Assembly: GCF_900215625.1 (NCBI RefSeq) | Contig: NZ_OBEK01000003.1 | Coordinates: 62,001 to 126,000 of the forward strand | From: Terribacillus aidingensis | GTDB lineage: Bacteria > Bacillota > Bacilli > Bacillales > Amphibacillaceae | Reading direction: 5' to 3' | DNA: 64,000 nucleotides | Shown here: positions 55,312 through 63,209 of the stretch, in pieces | Layout of the letters: the number at the start of each line of letters is the position of its first letter | Numbering within the stretch: position 1 is the first letter of the stretch | Notes under the pieces: generated by a model | The model's input: the letters and a program-made list of their open reading frames with translations, nothing else | Database searches by the model: none | What the model was told of the DNA's origin: nothing | Translations under genes and position numbers: made by a program

Positions 55312-55572
55312 TTAGAACCAGAAATTCCGGCGTCTTTTATCTGTATCTTTGTGTTCGTTGTTGTTTTCCTTCTTATCTTCATCATCATGCTTCTCATTAT
55401 GATGATGTTCTTTCTCTTCGTCTCTTTTACGATGCGGACCAAAGAAGGGATCATGCTGACGTCTTTTATGATGATCATGCTTTTCTTCTTTCACGTCTTC
55501 TGTATGAAGAATAACTTTATCCGCTTTGATGATTAAGTTTTTTACGTGAATTACTTTTTTCTCTTCCGACAT
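55312..55572 (-). CDS. His/Lys/Glu-rich charged protein (86 aa), probable spore coat associated
   Basis: ATG 55572 lies 8 bases after AAGGAG. The first 28 residues are ordinary (MSEEKKVIHVKNLIIKADKV), and the rest is an extreme charged tail with runs of His, Glu, Lys and Asp (HDHHKRRQH, EEKEHHHNEKHDDED, KKENNNEHKD) ending RRRNFWF. Such tails are typical of Bacillaceae spore coat and outer-layer proteins and can bind metals. It is divergent from the CotZ-type operon. Confidence 0.65.
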   Translation of the reverse strand: MSEEKKVIHVKNLIIKADKVILHTEDVKEEKHDHHKRRQHDPFFGPHRKRDEEKEHHHNEKHDDEDKKENNNEHKDTDKRRRNFWF

Positions 55573-55644
55573 ACGTTTCACTCCTTTTCCTAAACTCAAT
55601 TCTGAAATAGTCTATGTTAGCAATGAAAAGGTGGTGTGCATAGT

Positions 55645-55791
55645 ATGCCTATTATAGAGAAGGACTTCTCGATTCCATCATTACCTAATAACTTATTTAG
55701 CAATCAGGGCAAACGCCCACACATAACACCGGGCATCCCATATCTTATTAAGGACGATACGTCATTACTTTATCTTTTCGAGAGGGGTTAA
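55645..55791 (+). CDS. Small protein (48 aa) upstream of the CotZ-like gene
   Basis: ATG 55645 follows AAAGGTGG. The 48-residue product MPIIEKDFSIPSLPNNLF... ends LYLFERG, and the ribosome site for the next gene (GAGAGGGG) overlaps its final codons, so the two genes form an operon. No family is recognised; a spore coat or coat-morphogenetic peptide is the likely role by context. Confidence 0.6.
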   Translation: MPIIEKDFSIPSLPNNLFSNQGKRPHITPGIPYLIKDDTSLLYLFERG

Positions 55792-55795
55792 CATC

Positions 55796-56287
55796 ATGAG
55801 CTGTGGATGTGAAAAAGGCACAGGCTGCGTAATCGATATCCTAAAAGAAATCGCTAATGCACAAAAGGATATCTACACAGAATGCTGTGCAACAAGTGCG
55901 GAACAATCCATCAACGATCTTCTAGGCAACTGGGGAGGATCAACTGGTTTTGATACAGTACCATTTATTCTTTACAACCAGGACGGCACTCCATTTAGAG
56001 GTCTTGGAGTCGTACCAGGATCTGTACCAGGAGCACTTGGACCGCTTGTTGCGAGCTACTACTTCCGTGTGAAGACAGTATACGAAGATGGCTGTGCGGT
56101 ATTGGAATTGCTGCGTGATCCAGGAGACCTAGACCTTACACCAGATACAATTGATGTGCAGCAAGTTTTGAACTTAACTGCAACTGGCGTCTGCTTCACT
56201 GTCGACTTGCACTGCTTCTGCCACATTACGACGCTTCCAGCAATCTCTGCTTTCACCGGAAATACTGGATCAACACCAGGTATCTAA
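55796..56287 (+). CDS. cotZ: Spore coat protein, CotY/CotZ (ExsY) family
   Basis: A 163-residue cysteine-rich protein. The start MSCGCEKGTGCVIDILKEIANAQKD is characteristic of CotY/CotZ/ExsY, followed by cysteines in ECCATS, GCAVLEL, GVCFTV and LHCFCHI. These proteins self-assemble into the crust or exosporium base layer, with disulphide cross-links. The neighbouring minus-strand gene is CotO-like, as in the B. subtilis cotO-cotZ locus. A late mother-cell (sigma-K) promoter is expected but I did not identify one with confidence. Confidence 0.9.
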   Translation: MSCGCEKGTGCVIDILKEIANAQKDIYTECCATSAEQSINDLLGNWGGSTGFDTVPFILYNQDGTPFRGLGVVPGSVPGALGPLVASYYFRVKTVYEDGCAVLELLRDPGDLDLTPDTIDVQQVLNLTATGVCFTVDLHCFCHITTLPAISAFTGNTGSTPGI

Positions 56288-56293
56288 AGGGAA

Positions 56294-56335
56294 AAAGTTC
56301 AATCTTGAAAATCAAGATTGAACTTTTTTTTTTAA
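56294..56335. terminator. Bidirectional terminator between cotZ and cotO
   Basis: Perfect 15-base stem with a short AAA loop, followed by nine T. It also covers the end of the convergent cotO gene. Confidence 0.92.
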
Positions 56336-56820
56336 AATCCAAGCAGCTTGATATCCTTGATGGCAGCTAACTTAATTTCTCGTTTAAATGGACGGCGAAC
56401 TGACTTTACCTGGATGACATCGTCTTCCATTCCTAAAATGATTCCAATAATGTTAACTTCTTCGGTTGCAATTTCACACTTCATCCGAGGAATTTGAGAA
56501 GGAAGGTTCAAGCAGTAATCTATCCTCTCAATGAGCGACAGATCTTTGAAATTCCCCTTCTTTTTCTGTTTCCGGACTTCCGGCTCTGCTGATTTTTCCT
56601 CTTTTTCCAAATGCACAGCTGCTTCTGCTATTTCTTCTGCTATTTCTTCTGCTATTTCTTCTGCTATTTCTTCTGCTATTTCTTCTGCTATCGCTTCTGC
56701 TACCTCTTCTTTCCTTTTCGTTGTTCGGTAAACTTGCTGCATGGCTGCTTTCGGCAACTCCAGTTTTGGCTGGGAGATAAACAGCAGCGGCTGCTCGCGT
56801 CGTACTTTCCCTTTAGACAT
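56332..56820 (-). CDS. cotO: Spore coat protein CotO-like, with AEEI repeat
   Basis: A 162-residue protein. The C-terminal part (LSLIERIDYCLNLPSQIPRMKCEI ... VKSVRRPFKREIKLAAIKDIKLLGF) matches the CotO family of outer-coat morphogenetic proteins. Between an N-terminal SKGKVRREQPLLFISQPKLEL segment and this domain lies a tandem AEEI repeat encoded by five exact 12-base units. In B. subtilis cotO (yjbX) also adjoins cotZ. The repeat forms an acidic helix whose length could vary between strains. Confidence 0.82.
   Translation of the reverse strand: MSKGKVRREQPLLFISQPKLELPKAAMQQVYRTTKRKEEVAEAIAEEIAEEIAEEIAEEIAEEIAEAAVHLEKEEKSAEPEVRKQKKKGNFKDLSLIERIDYCLNLPSQIPRMKCEIATEEVNIIGIILGMEDDVIQVKSVRRPFKREIKLAAIKDIKLLGF
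56627..56686. repeat. Five perfect 12-bp tandem repeats within cotO
   Basis: The unit GCTATTTCTTCT is repeated five times without change, followed by two diverged units (56687-56710). Twelve bases is a multiple of three, so copy-number change would alter protein length but not the frame. Confidence 0.95.
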
Positions 56821-56901
56821 GCTTTGTCCTCCTCTGCATTAGGATTCCTACCTAGTGTATGCAGCTGCTTGCAAGTCGGTGCCCAGATAATTGCATAAAA
56901 A

Positions 56902-56923
56902 AAGACTGTCCGCAGACAGCCTT
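56902..56923 (-). terminator. Terminator of the CPA2 antiporter gene
   Basis: Short stem around CTGTC-CGCA-GACAG with one internal mismatch, and a T run on the minus strand just past the stop at 56923. Confidence 0.7.
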
Positions 56924-58758
56924 TATTCTAATACCTCTCGCAGATCCCCTACATATTCACCAGAACCTGTAACAATAAGCATATCATCCAATCGAAGCAC
57001 GGTATCGCCATGCGGAACGATAGAATCCTTTCCTCGGAAAATACGGACAATAATCAAATCCCCATGAAACGGGAACTGCCGCAAGGACACGCCATCATAA
57101 GCAGGATTTTGCATGGAAACTTGATAAAGCGCATTATCCTGGTTCGTCATAATATTGACAACACTAGGCGCTTCAATCAACGCTTTAAATAGTGCATTCG
57201 TTGATAGCAGTACAGAAAATACCTCAACATCTTTTTCTTTCAATTCATCGCTTATATCTGGCTGTTCAATACGAGCAATAACTCGTTCGATTCCAAGTCC
57301 TTTGGCATGTAGCGCAAGTTCTTTATTTCTCTCTTCATCCCCTGTTGAAACAACCAAAATATCGACATCGAATACACCGAGAGCTTCCAGTTTTACGGGA
57401 TCATAGTCCTCCAGTTCCCGGATGTCAAAGCGGGTTTGCGCCAAACTTTCATCAAGCTTATCCTGCTTTGTATGATACAAATGCGTCCGGTAATATCGCT
57501 CGTCTAGATTGCGGACAGAAGGCATTGTCAGCTGGTTCGCACCAATAAATCCGACATCATATTTCTTCTCCGTTTCCGCATAACGCACGTAAAATCGCTT
57601 GAAGAACCACGGTGTAACAATACAGCTGATAACAGCTACGAGGATTAGTGCTCCTTCCATCTTACTGTCAATAACGCCGATCCGCTCACCAATTGCAGCA
57701 GCAGCAATTACCAACGATAATGTAGACGTCAGAATTGTACCTGCACTGATGACCGAGCGCCAGTCATACCACCTTCGTAAATACAGTACGGGCACAATTT
57801 TTGATACGAGCAGTGCAATTAAAAGCAGCGGAATGAGCATTAATATTTGCGGATCTGTAAGCAGAGACCGTAAATCCATTTCTACCCCAATCATTACGAA
57901 GAAGATCGGGATCAAGAAGCCATATCCAAAACTGTCCAGCTGGTGGACAAGTTCCTGATTTGGCGACAGCAAGGAAACGAGTGTCCCAGCTAAGAAAGCA
58001 CCTAAAATGTTCTCCGCACCTACGGATTCAGATACAGCTACAAGCACGATGATTAATGTAAAGACAGCTCTTGTACCAATCTGGACGGTTCCCTTTGATA
58101 ATGTTTCAACAAAGGATCGCTTTTGGAAGACCTTCCCGATAAAGTAAAGCAGAATCCCAACGCCAAACAGAATGAGCAGTAGCCACATACTGCCCCCTTC
58201 GTGCCCATAGATGGAGGCAAACACCGCGAGCAGGATCATCGTGGACAAATCCGCAATAACTGCAATCATCAAGATCGTTTGTCCAAAAGTCGATTTCATC
58301 ATTTGCGCTTCTTTTAATGTGGGAACGACAACACCTAATGATATCGTTGAAATGATTAGTGTCATTAAGAAGACATTATCGATAAAGCCTGCCAGAACGA
58401 AAGCATAAGATAAACCGACAGATAAAACAAGGATGCCTGTGAACACAATAACCGAGATAATAAACGGAGATTGGGTAGGCTGACCTTCCTTTTTCTTTTT
58501 CTTCTTATTCGCGAAGATGGAAAAGTCGATTTCCAGCCCGCTCAAAAACATGAGAAAGATAAAACCAAGTGTAGATAGTGTTTCCAGCCACGTGCTCTGA
58601 TTTACTAAATCAAAACCGCTTTGGCCGATAATAATACCAACGATAATTTCTGCAACAACGACCGGGAGCGCACGGAGCTTCAGACGATTCATTAAAATCG
58701 GTGTGAGGAATGCTGCCAGAATAACTACTACTAGGGAAAGAATGGATTCGTGCTCCAT
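56923..58758 (-). CDS. CPA2-family cation:proton antiporter with RCK domain (YjbQ-like)
   Basis: A 611-residue transporter. About 385 residues form 11-13 helices with the antiporter motif (GLEIDFSIF, FVMIGVEMDLRSLL). A TrkA-type region without an obvious intact nucleotide motif (VGFIGANQ to ...) and a TrkA-C domain (about 530-611, GDLIIVRIFRGKDSIVPHGDT) follow. It exchanges K+ or Na+ for protons. The nearby nadF, RluD-type and prpE genes match the surroundings of yjbQ in B. subtilis. The gene is followed by mgtE in the upstream direction, 18 bases away, so the two may be cotranscribed. Confidence 0.9.
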   Translation of the reverse strand: MEHESILSLVVVILAAFLTPILMNRLKLRALPVVVAEIIVGIIIGQSGFDLVNQSTWLETLSTLGFIFLMFLSGLEIDFSIFANKKKKKKEGQPTQSPFIISVIVFTGILVLSVGLSYAFVLAGFIDNVFLMTLIISTISLGVVVPTLKEAQMMKSTFGQTILMIAVIADLSTMILLAVFASIYGHEGGSMWLLLILFGVGILLYFIGKVFQKRSFVETLSKGTVQIGTRAVFTLIIVLVAVSESVGAENILGAFLAGTLVSLLSPNQELVHQLDSFGYGFLIPIFFVMIGVEMDLRSLLTDPQILMLIPLLLIALLVSKIVPVLYLRRWYDWRSVISAGTILTSTLSLVIAAAAIGERIGVIDSKMEGALILVAVISCIVTPWFFKRFYVRYAETEKKYDVGFIGANQLTMPSVRNLDERYYRTHLYHTKQDKLDESLAQTRFDIRELEDYDPVKLEALGVFDVDILVVSTGDEERNKELALHAKGLGIERVIARIEQPDISDELKEKDVEVFSVLLSTNALFKALIEAPSVVNIMTNQDNALYQVSMQNPAYDGVSLRQFPFHGDLIIVRIFRGKDSIVPHGDTVLRLDDMLIVTGSGEYVGDLREVLE

Positions 58759-58776
58759 GCTGGACCCTCCTTTTTT

Positions 58777-60144
58777 CTATTGTGTAATTAATCCCATAAA
58801 GGCTGTTGCCAGCCCAAAATATATCAAGATGGATATAATGTCATTGATTGTCGTAATAAAGGGACCAGAAGCAATTGCCGGATCTATCTTCATTTTGTGC
58901 ATGAGGAGCGGAATAATGGCTCCTGCTAATGTGGCAATAATCAAAGTAGCAAAAATGGACAGTCCTACAAGTAAGCCAAGATAGACATTATTTTGCCAAA
59001 TCGCAACGACGATAGTAATCACGATACCGCAGCTTAATCCGGTCATCATCCCAGTCAAGCCTTCACGCAGCACCATGCGCATCTTACCGCGCTTGGCGAT
59101 ATCGCCAGTTGCCATACCGCGTACTGCGACTGCAAGTGCTTGGGTTCCTGTATTACCTCCCATACCACCAATGAGCGGTATGAAGCTTGCAAGGATAGCA
59201 ACTTGGCTGAGCGTTGACTCAAAGCGGCTGATCAAGCTGGCCGTAATCATACCAAGGAAAAGGAGCGCAACAAGCCACGGAAGGCGTTTTCGCGCAGACA
59301 CAAAGGCACTGTCTTCACCTTTTTCGGTATCACTTACACCGGCTAGCCGGCTGTAATCTTCATCTGCTTCCTCTTCCATAACATCAAGAATATCATCGAC
59401 TGTAATAATTCCAAGAATATGATCTTGAAAATCAACAACTGGCAGTGCCAGGAAGTCATAATCACGCATCATCTGCGCAGCGTGTTCTTGGTCATCTCCA
59501 ACAGCTACACTGACAATACGATCACTCATCACTTCCGAAATAAGCCAATCCTTTTCTGCAATAATTAAGTTACGCAGAGAAATGACACCGACTAGTTTTT
59601 TGTCGATATCGACGACGTACGTATAATAAATCGTCTCGGCATCCGGTGCTTCTGCACGCAGATGCAGCATCGCTTCTCTTACTGTATCGGCGGCACTGAC
59701 ACTAACGAATTCCGTCGTCATAATACTTCCTGCCGTTTTATCTTCATAATGAAGAAGATGCTTAATTTCGTCCGCAGCTTCTTTTTCCATTATTGTAATG
59801 AAACTAGCAACCTTATTCTTGTCCATTTCCTTCAATATATCAACCGCATCATCGGCCGACATCTCCGCCAGCACCTGGGCCGCGTAGCGGGAATACATTT
59901 CCGTGAAATATTCGTCCGCATTTTCCTGATCAACGTTTTCCATTATCTCAGCTGTTTCTTCAGGAGAAAGATAGGAATAGATTTGTTTACGAACTTCTTC
60001 TGGCTGCTCTTCGAAAACGGCAGCCTGATCATATGGGTGCAGTTCTAGGTATTCCGCACGAAATTGATCGATTTGCTGGTTGGCTAGTGCTTCCCTTATT
60101 TTATTCTGATATAGTAAGACTTCTTGGTTTTCTAAATGATCCAT
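58777..60144 (-). CDS. mgtE: Magnesium transporter MgtE
   Basis: A 455-residue MgtE: an N-terminal superhelical domain (about 1-130, with repeated DAVDILKEMDKN-type helices), two CBS domains (about 135-255; MTTEFVSVSAADTV and SDRIVSVAVGDDQ), and a C-terminal five-helix channel with PLIGGMGGNTGTQALAVAVRG, the conserved pore signature. It lets Mg2+ in and closes when cytosolic Mg2+ is high, through the N and CBS domains. ATG 60144 follows GAGGAGG by 7 bases. I saw no M-box riboswitch upstream, where the divergent rodA-like gene leaves only about 230 bases. Confidence 0.95.
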   Translation of the reverse strand: MDHLENQEVLLYQNKIREALANQQIDQFRAEYLELHPYDQAAVFEEQPEEVRKQIYSYLSPEETAEIMENVDQENADEYFTEMYSRYAAQVLAEMSADDAVDILKEMDKNKVASFITIMEKEAADEIKHLLHYEDKTAGSIMTTEFVSVSAADTVREAMLHLRAEAPDAETIYYTYVVDIDKKLVGVISLRNLIIAEKDWLISEVMSDRIVSVAVGDDQEHAAQMMRDYDFLALPVVDFQDHILGIITVDDILDVMEEEADEDYSRLAGVSDTEKGEDSAFVSARKRLPWLVALLFLGMITASLISRFESTLSQVAILASFIPLIGGMGGNTGTQALAVAVRGMATGDIAKRGKMRMVLREGLTGMMTGLSCGIVITIVVAIWQNNVYLGLLVGLSIFATLIIATLAGAIIPLLMHKMKIDPAIASGPFITTINDIISILIYFGLATAFMGLITQ

Positions 60145-60373
60145 AAGCCAGCCTCCTCGCTTGCAAGAAAAATCAATAGTATGCAACGTGCCGTTATTTG
60201 TCAACGGATAAACGTTCGTTTCCTGAAAGGTTTAAAAAACTTTTATAGTGTTCACTTAATTTATCCGTATTTTTGTTGTAAACTGTAACAAGATTATATT
60301 CCACTCATTTGCAAAATCTAATCGCTTTTATAGCAGCTAGAGATGCGGAAGGAACGAAAGAAAGGTTTTGTGT

Positions 60374-61552
60374 ATGAATTCTAACAAATTTCGGTTAGAT
60401 CTAACAATTATATTAGTTTTTATATTGCTTGGTATTGTCTCTTCGTTTACGTTACATGAACTGCAGCCGACTTTATCTGGCCTTGCCGCTCAGACACAAT
60501 ATATGCCAAAACAAATTTTATGGTATGTGCTTGGCGCCATTGTCATTACCGTTATGATGCTGCTTGATTACGACCGTCTGCGCCAGCTTGTGTGGATATT
60601 TTACGGAATTGGTATTGTCATGCTGCTTATGCTCTTCTTCAAGTTTCCAGCAGCCATTATCAATGAAGCAAACGGTGCGACAAGCTGGTTTATCCTGCCT
60701 GGTATCGGCTCGATGCAGCCGGCGGAATTTGTTAAAGTATTTGTCGTTATTGCCCTGGCGCATGTAATCATGTCCCATAATGAAAAACATGCGCTACGGA
60801 CGAACAAAACCGATTTGATTCTGCTAGGAAAATTGTTAGCTGTTGCATTGCCCCCGATGGGATTAATTGCTTCACAGCCTGACCTTGGTGGTTTCCTAGT
60901 ATTATGTGCTATTCTCGGCGCTACCATTTTGGTATCAGGTATCAGCTGGCGGCTTTTGCTGATGATTCTCGGTGTTGTGCTGGGAATTGCAACAATTGTA
61001 GGTTTGCTGGCGTTTATTTTTCCGAATCAGGTCGGAGCATTCTTACAAGAAACAATCTTTAAGCATGTGGAAAGCCGTTTTCTCGGCTGGCTTTATCCAG
61101 AGAAATACCCTGATTCCAGTTATCAGTACCGGTTAGGTTTGATGGCAATCGGCTCCGGCATTTTGCTTGGAAAGGGAGCGTCTAATTTTCAGGTATCTAT
61201 TCCAGAACGCCATACCGATTACATCTTTTCTGCCATCGCCGAGCAATATGGATTCATCGGTTCAGCAGTTGTCCTTTTCTTGTTCTTCATTCTGATTTAT
61301 CGAATGATTCAAGTAGGCTTAGAGAGCAATGAGCCGTTCGGCAGTTATTTAGCTGCTGGCTTCATTGGTATGTTCACGTATCAAATTTTCCAAAACATCG
61401 GTATGTCTGTCGGCCTTGTGCCAATCACTGGCCTCCCGCTTCCGTTTCTCAGTTATGGCGGAAGCTCCACGCTCGCTTACATGATTGCGATAGGTATCGT
61501 ACTCAATATACACTCACGAACCAGAACGTACATGTTCGAAACACAGAAATAA
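60374..61552 (+). CDS. SEDS-family cell-shape protein, RodA/FtsW-like glycosyltransferase
   Basis: A 392-residue membrane protein with ten helices. Conserved SEDS elements include the WFILPGIGSMQPAEFVK segment, LIASQPDLGG with the essential Asp, ERHTDYIFSAIAEQYG, and GLPLPFLSYGGSS near the end. It polymerises glycan strands of peptidoglycan with a partner class B penicillin-binding protein. RodA is favoured over FtsW or SpoVE because no division genes are nearby; B. subtilis has several such paralogs, so a symbol is not fixed. ATG 60374 has AAAGG 8 bases upstream. Confidence 0.88.
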   Translation: MNSNKFRLDLTIILVFILLGIVSSFTLHELQPTLSGLAAQTQYMPKQILWYVLGAIVITVMMLLDYDRLRQLVWIFYGIGIVMLLMLFFKFPAAIINEANGATSWFILPGIGSMQPAEFVKVFVVIALAHVIMSHNEKHALRTNKTDLILLGKLLAVALPPMGLIASQPDLGGFLVLCAILGATILVSGISWRLLLMILGVVLGIATIVGLLAFIFPNQVGAFLQETIFKHVESRFLGWLYPEKYPDSSYQYRLGLMAIGSGILLGKGASNFQVSIPERHTDYIFSAIAEQYGFIGSAVVLFLFFILIYRMIQVGLESNEPFGSYLAAGFIGMFTYQIFQNIGMSVGLVPITGLPLPFLSYGGSSTLAYMIAIGIVLNIHSRTRTYMFETQK

Positions 61553-61562
61553 CTAGACGTAA

Positions 61563-61599
61563 AAAAGGGAAAGCTTTCATCAAAGCTTTCCCTTTTTAT
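61563..61599 (+). terminator. Terminator of the rodA-like gene
   Basis: Perfect 16-base stem AAAAAGGGAAAGCTTT with its complement, 4-base loop, then T. Confidence 0.92.
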
Positions 61600-61614
61600 A
61601 TAGGAGTGATTTGA

Positions 61615-62352
61615 ATGAAAATTGATTTTATTGGAGATGTTCACGGCTGCTTGCCAGAACTGCTAGAACTATTCCATGAGCTAGGTTATGAAATGAAAGA
61701 TAATCTGCCTGTTCATTCCGATAACCGAAAACCTTTATTCATCGGTGATTTAACGGATCGCGGTCCAGATTCTATTGGCGTCATCGAACTTGTCTATCGT
61801 CTGACAGAAGCTGGCATGGGCTTTTATGTGCCAGGGAATCATTGTGATAAGTTATACCGCTACTTACTCGGCAATAATGTACAAGTCAAACACGGGTTAG
61901 AAACAACGGTAGCTGAATTACAAGCATGTGAACCCAATAAACGCCGTAAATTAACGAATATGTTCATGCAGCTTTACAAAAAAGCACCTTTGTATAAACA
62001 GCTTCCAGAAATAAACGCGATCGCAGCACACGCTGGAATAAAAGAGTCGCTTATTGGAAAAGAGGGGAACAAGGTAAAAAGCTTTGTCCTGTACGGTGAT
62101 ACTACCGGGGAAATGGATGAGCTTGGCCGTCCTGTCAGACGTGACTGGGCCAAGCATTACCACGGCGATGATTGGATTATATACGGTCATACGCCTGTTA
62201 TGGAAGCCCGCATCATGCATCATACAATAAATATCGATACTGGCTGTGTTTTCGGCAACAAACTGACTGCCTGCCGCTTCCCGGAACGTACGCTTTATAG
62301 TGTTCCATCACAGCAGCCTTTTGTTGAAGAAAAGTTCCGCTCATTTGATTAA
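61615..62352 (+). CDS. prpE: Bis(5'-nucleosyl)-tetraphosphatase / phosphatase PrpE
   Basis: A 245-residue PPP-family metallophosphatase. The signature motifs are FIGDVHGC, IGDLTDRGPDS, VPGNHCDKL and IIYGHTPV ... TINIDTGCVFGNKL. In B. subtilis PrpE hydrolyses diadenosine tetraphosphate and also acts as a protein phosphatase affecting spore germination. ATG follows TATAGGAGTGATTTGA. Its 3' end overlaps the convergent pseudouridine synthase gene by 12 bases. Confidence 0.92.
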   Translation: MKIDFIGDVHGCLPELLELFHELGYEMKDNLPVHSDNRKPLFIGDLTDRGPDSIGVIELVYRLTEAGMGFYVPGNHCDKLYRYLLGNNVQVKHGLETTVAELQACEPNKRRKLTNMFMQLYKKAPLYKQLPEINAIAAHAGIKESLIGKEGNKVKSFVLYGDTTGEMDELGRPVRRDWAKHYHGDDWIIYGHTPVMEARIMHHTINIDTGCVFGNKLTACRFPERTLYSVPSQQPFVEEKFRSFD

Positions 62353-63204
62353 AAAGTCAGCTGGTATCGCCGAGTGGAAGTTGAGTATACGTTTCGTAAA
62401 AGGATGGGTAAAGCGCAGCTGCTGAGAGTGCAGCGCTTGTCGCTTCAACACATCTGTTCGGCCGCCATAAAGTGTGTCCCCTGCCAGCGGATGACCCAGA
62501 AAAGCCATATGCACTCGAATTTGATGGGTCCTTCCCGTTGCAAGCTTCATCTCCAGCAACGTATGACGAGCAAATCGTTCTTGTATACGATAATAAGTCA
62601 AAGCATCTTGGCCATCTTGTCTGACTTCCCGCTCGATGATCGAACCTTCTTTTCTGCCAATCGGCTGATGAATGAATCCAGTTTCCTGTACGACATGCCC
62701 TTCTGCAAGTGCGGCATAAGACCGATAAATTCTCCCCTGTTTTTGGTCTGCCGCCAAGAGGGTATGCGCATATCGGTGTTTAGCAATAAGCATCAGACCA
62801 GAAGTATCACGATCAAGTCTTGTCAAAATGTGAACCGTATAAGCAAGCCCTTGCTGCTGGTAATGCCAAAGCAAACCATTCGCAATTGTCCCATTCGGCT
62901 GATTCATTGATGGAATGACTGCTACGCCTGGCTGCTTATCAAGCACAATAACATGCTCATCTTCAAACACTATTACCAGGTCAATCGGCTCTGGCTCCAT
63001 AAACCCACCTGCTTCTTCATCCGGAAGCTTTACTTCCAAGAAATCGCCAGGTTTTCCGGTATACCAAAGAAAGGCCGGCAGCTGATTGAGTGTCACCAGC
63101 TCCGGCTCCTCCTTCAATGTTTTGAACAATCTTCTGGACACGCCTTGTGACTTCAAGAAGTCCTTCAGGCTGACTTCTTCCTGTAAAGTCCAACTCAATT
63201 TCAT
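62341..63204 (-). CDS. RluD-family pseudouridine synthase (YjbO-like)
   Basis: A 287-residue RluA/RluD-type enzyme: an N-terminal S4-like segment (SLKDFLKSQGVSRRLFKTLK), then the catalytic domain with Asp in HILTRLDRDTSGLML, and GRTHQIRVHMAFLGHPLAGD. It isomerises uridines in rRNA or tRNA. Position between prpE and nadF matches yjbO in B. subtilis. The gene is five bases after nadF, so nadF and this gene are cotranscribed. Confidence 0.92.
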   Translation of the reverse strand: MKLSWTLQEEVSLKDFLKSQGVSRRLFKTLKEEPELVTLNQLPAFLWYTGKPGDFLEVKLPDEEAGGFMEPEPIDLVIVFEDEHVIVLDKQPGVAVIPSMNQPNGTIANGLLWHYQQQGLAYTVHILTRLDRDTSGLMLIAKHRYAHTLLAADQKQGRIYRSYAALAEGHVVQETGFIHQPIGRKEGSIIEREVRQDGQDALTYYRIQERFARHTLLEMKLATGRTHQIRVHMAFLGHPLAGDTLYGGRTDVLKRQALHSQQLRFTHPFTKRILNFHSAIPADFLIK

Positions 63205-63209
63205 ATTGT

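Noticed and set aside
57010-58408. Plus-strand frames inside the CPA2 antiporter gene
   Set aside because: They are antisense shadows without start signals. The minus-strand gene is continuous and well supported.
60145-60373. M-box magnesium riboswitch upstream of mgtE
   Set aside because: The gap is short, shared with a divergent gene, and shows none of the conserved M-box stems I would expect.
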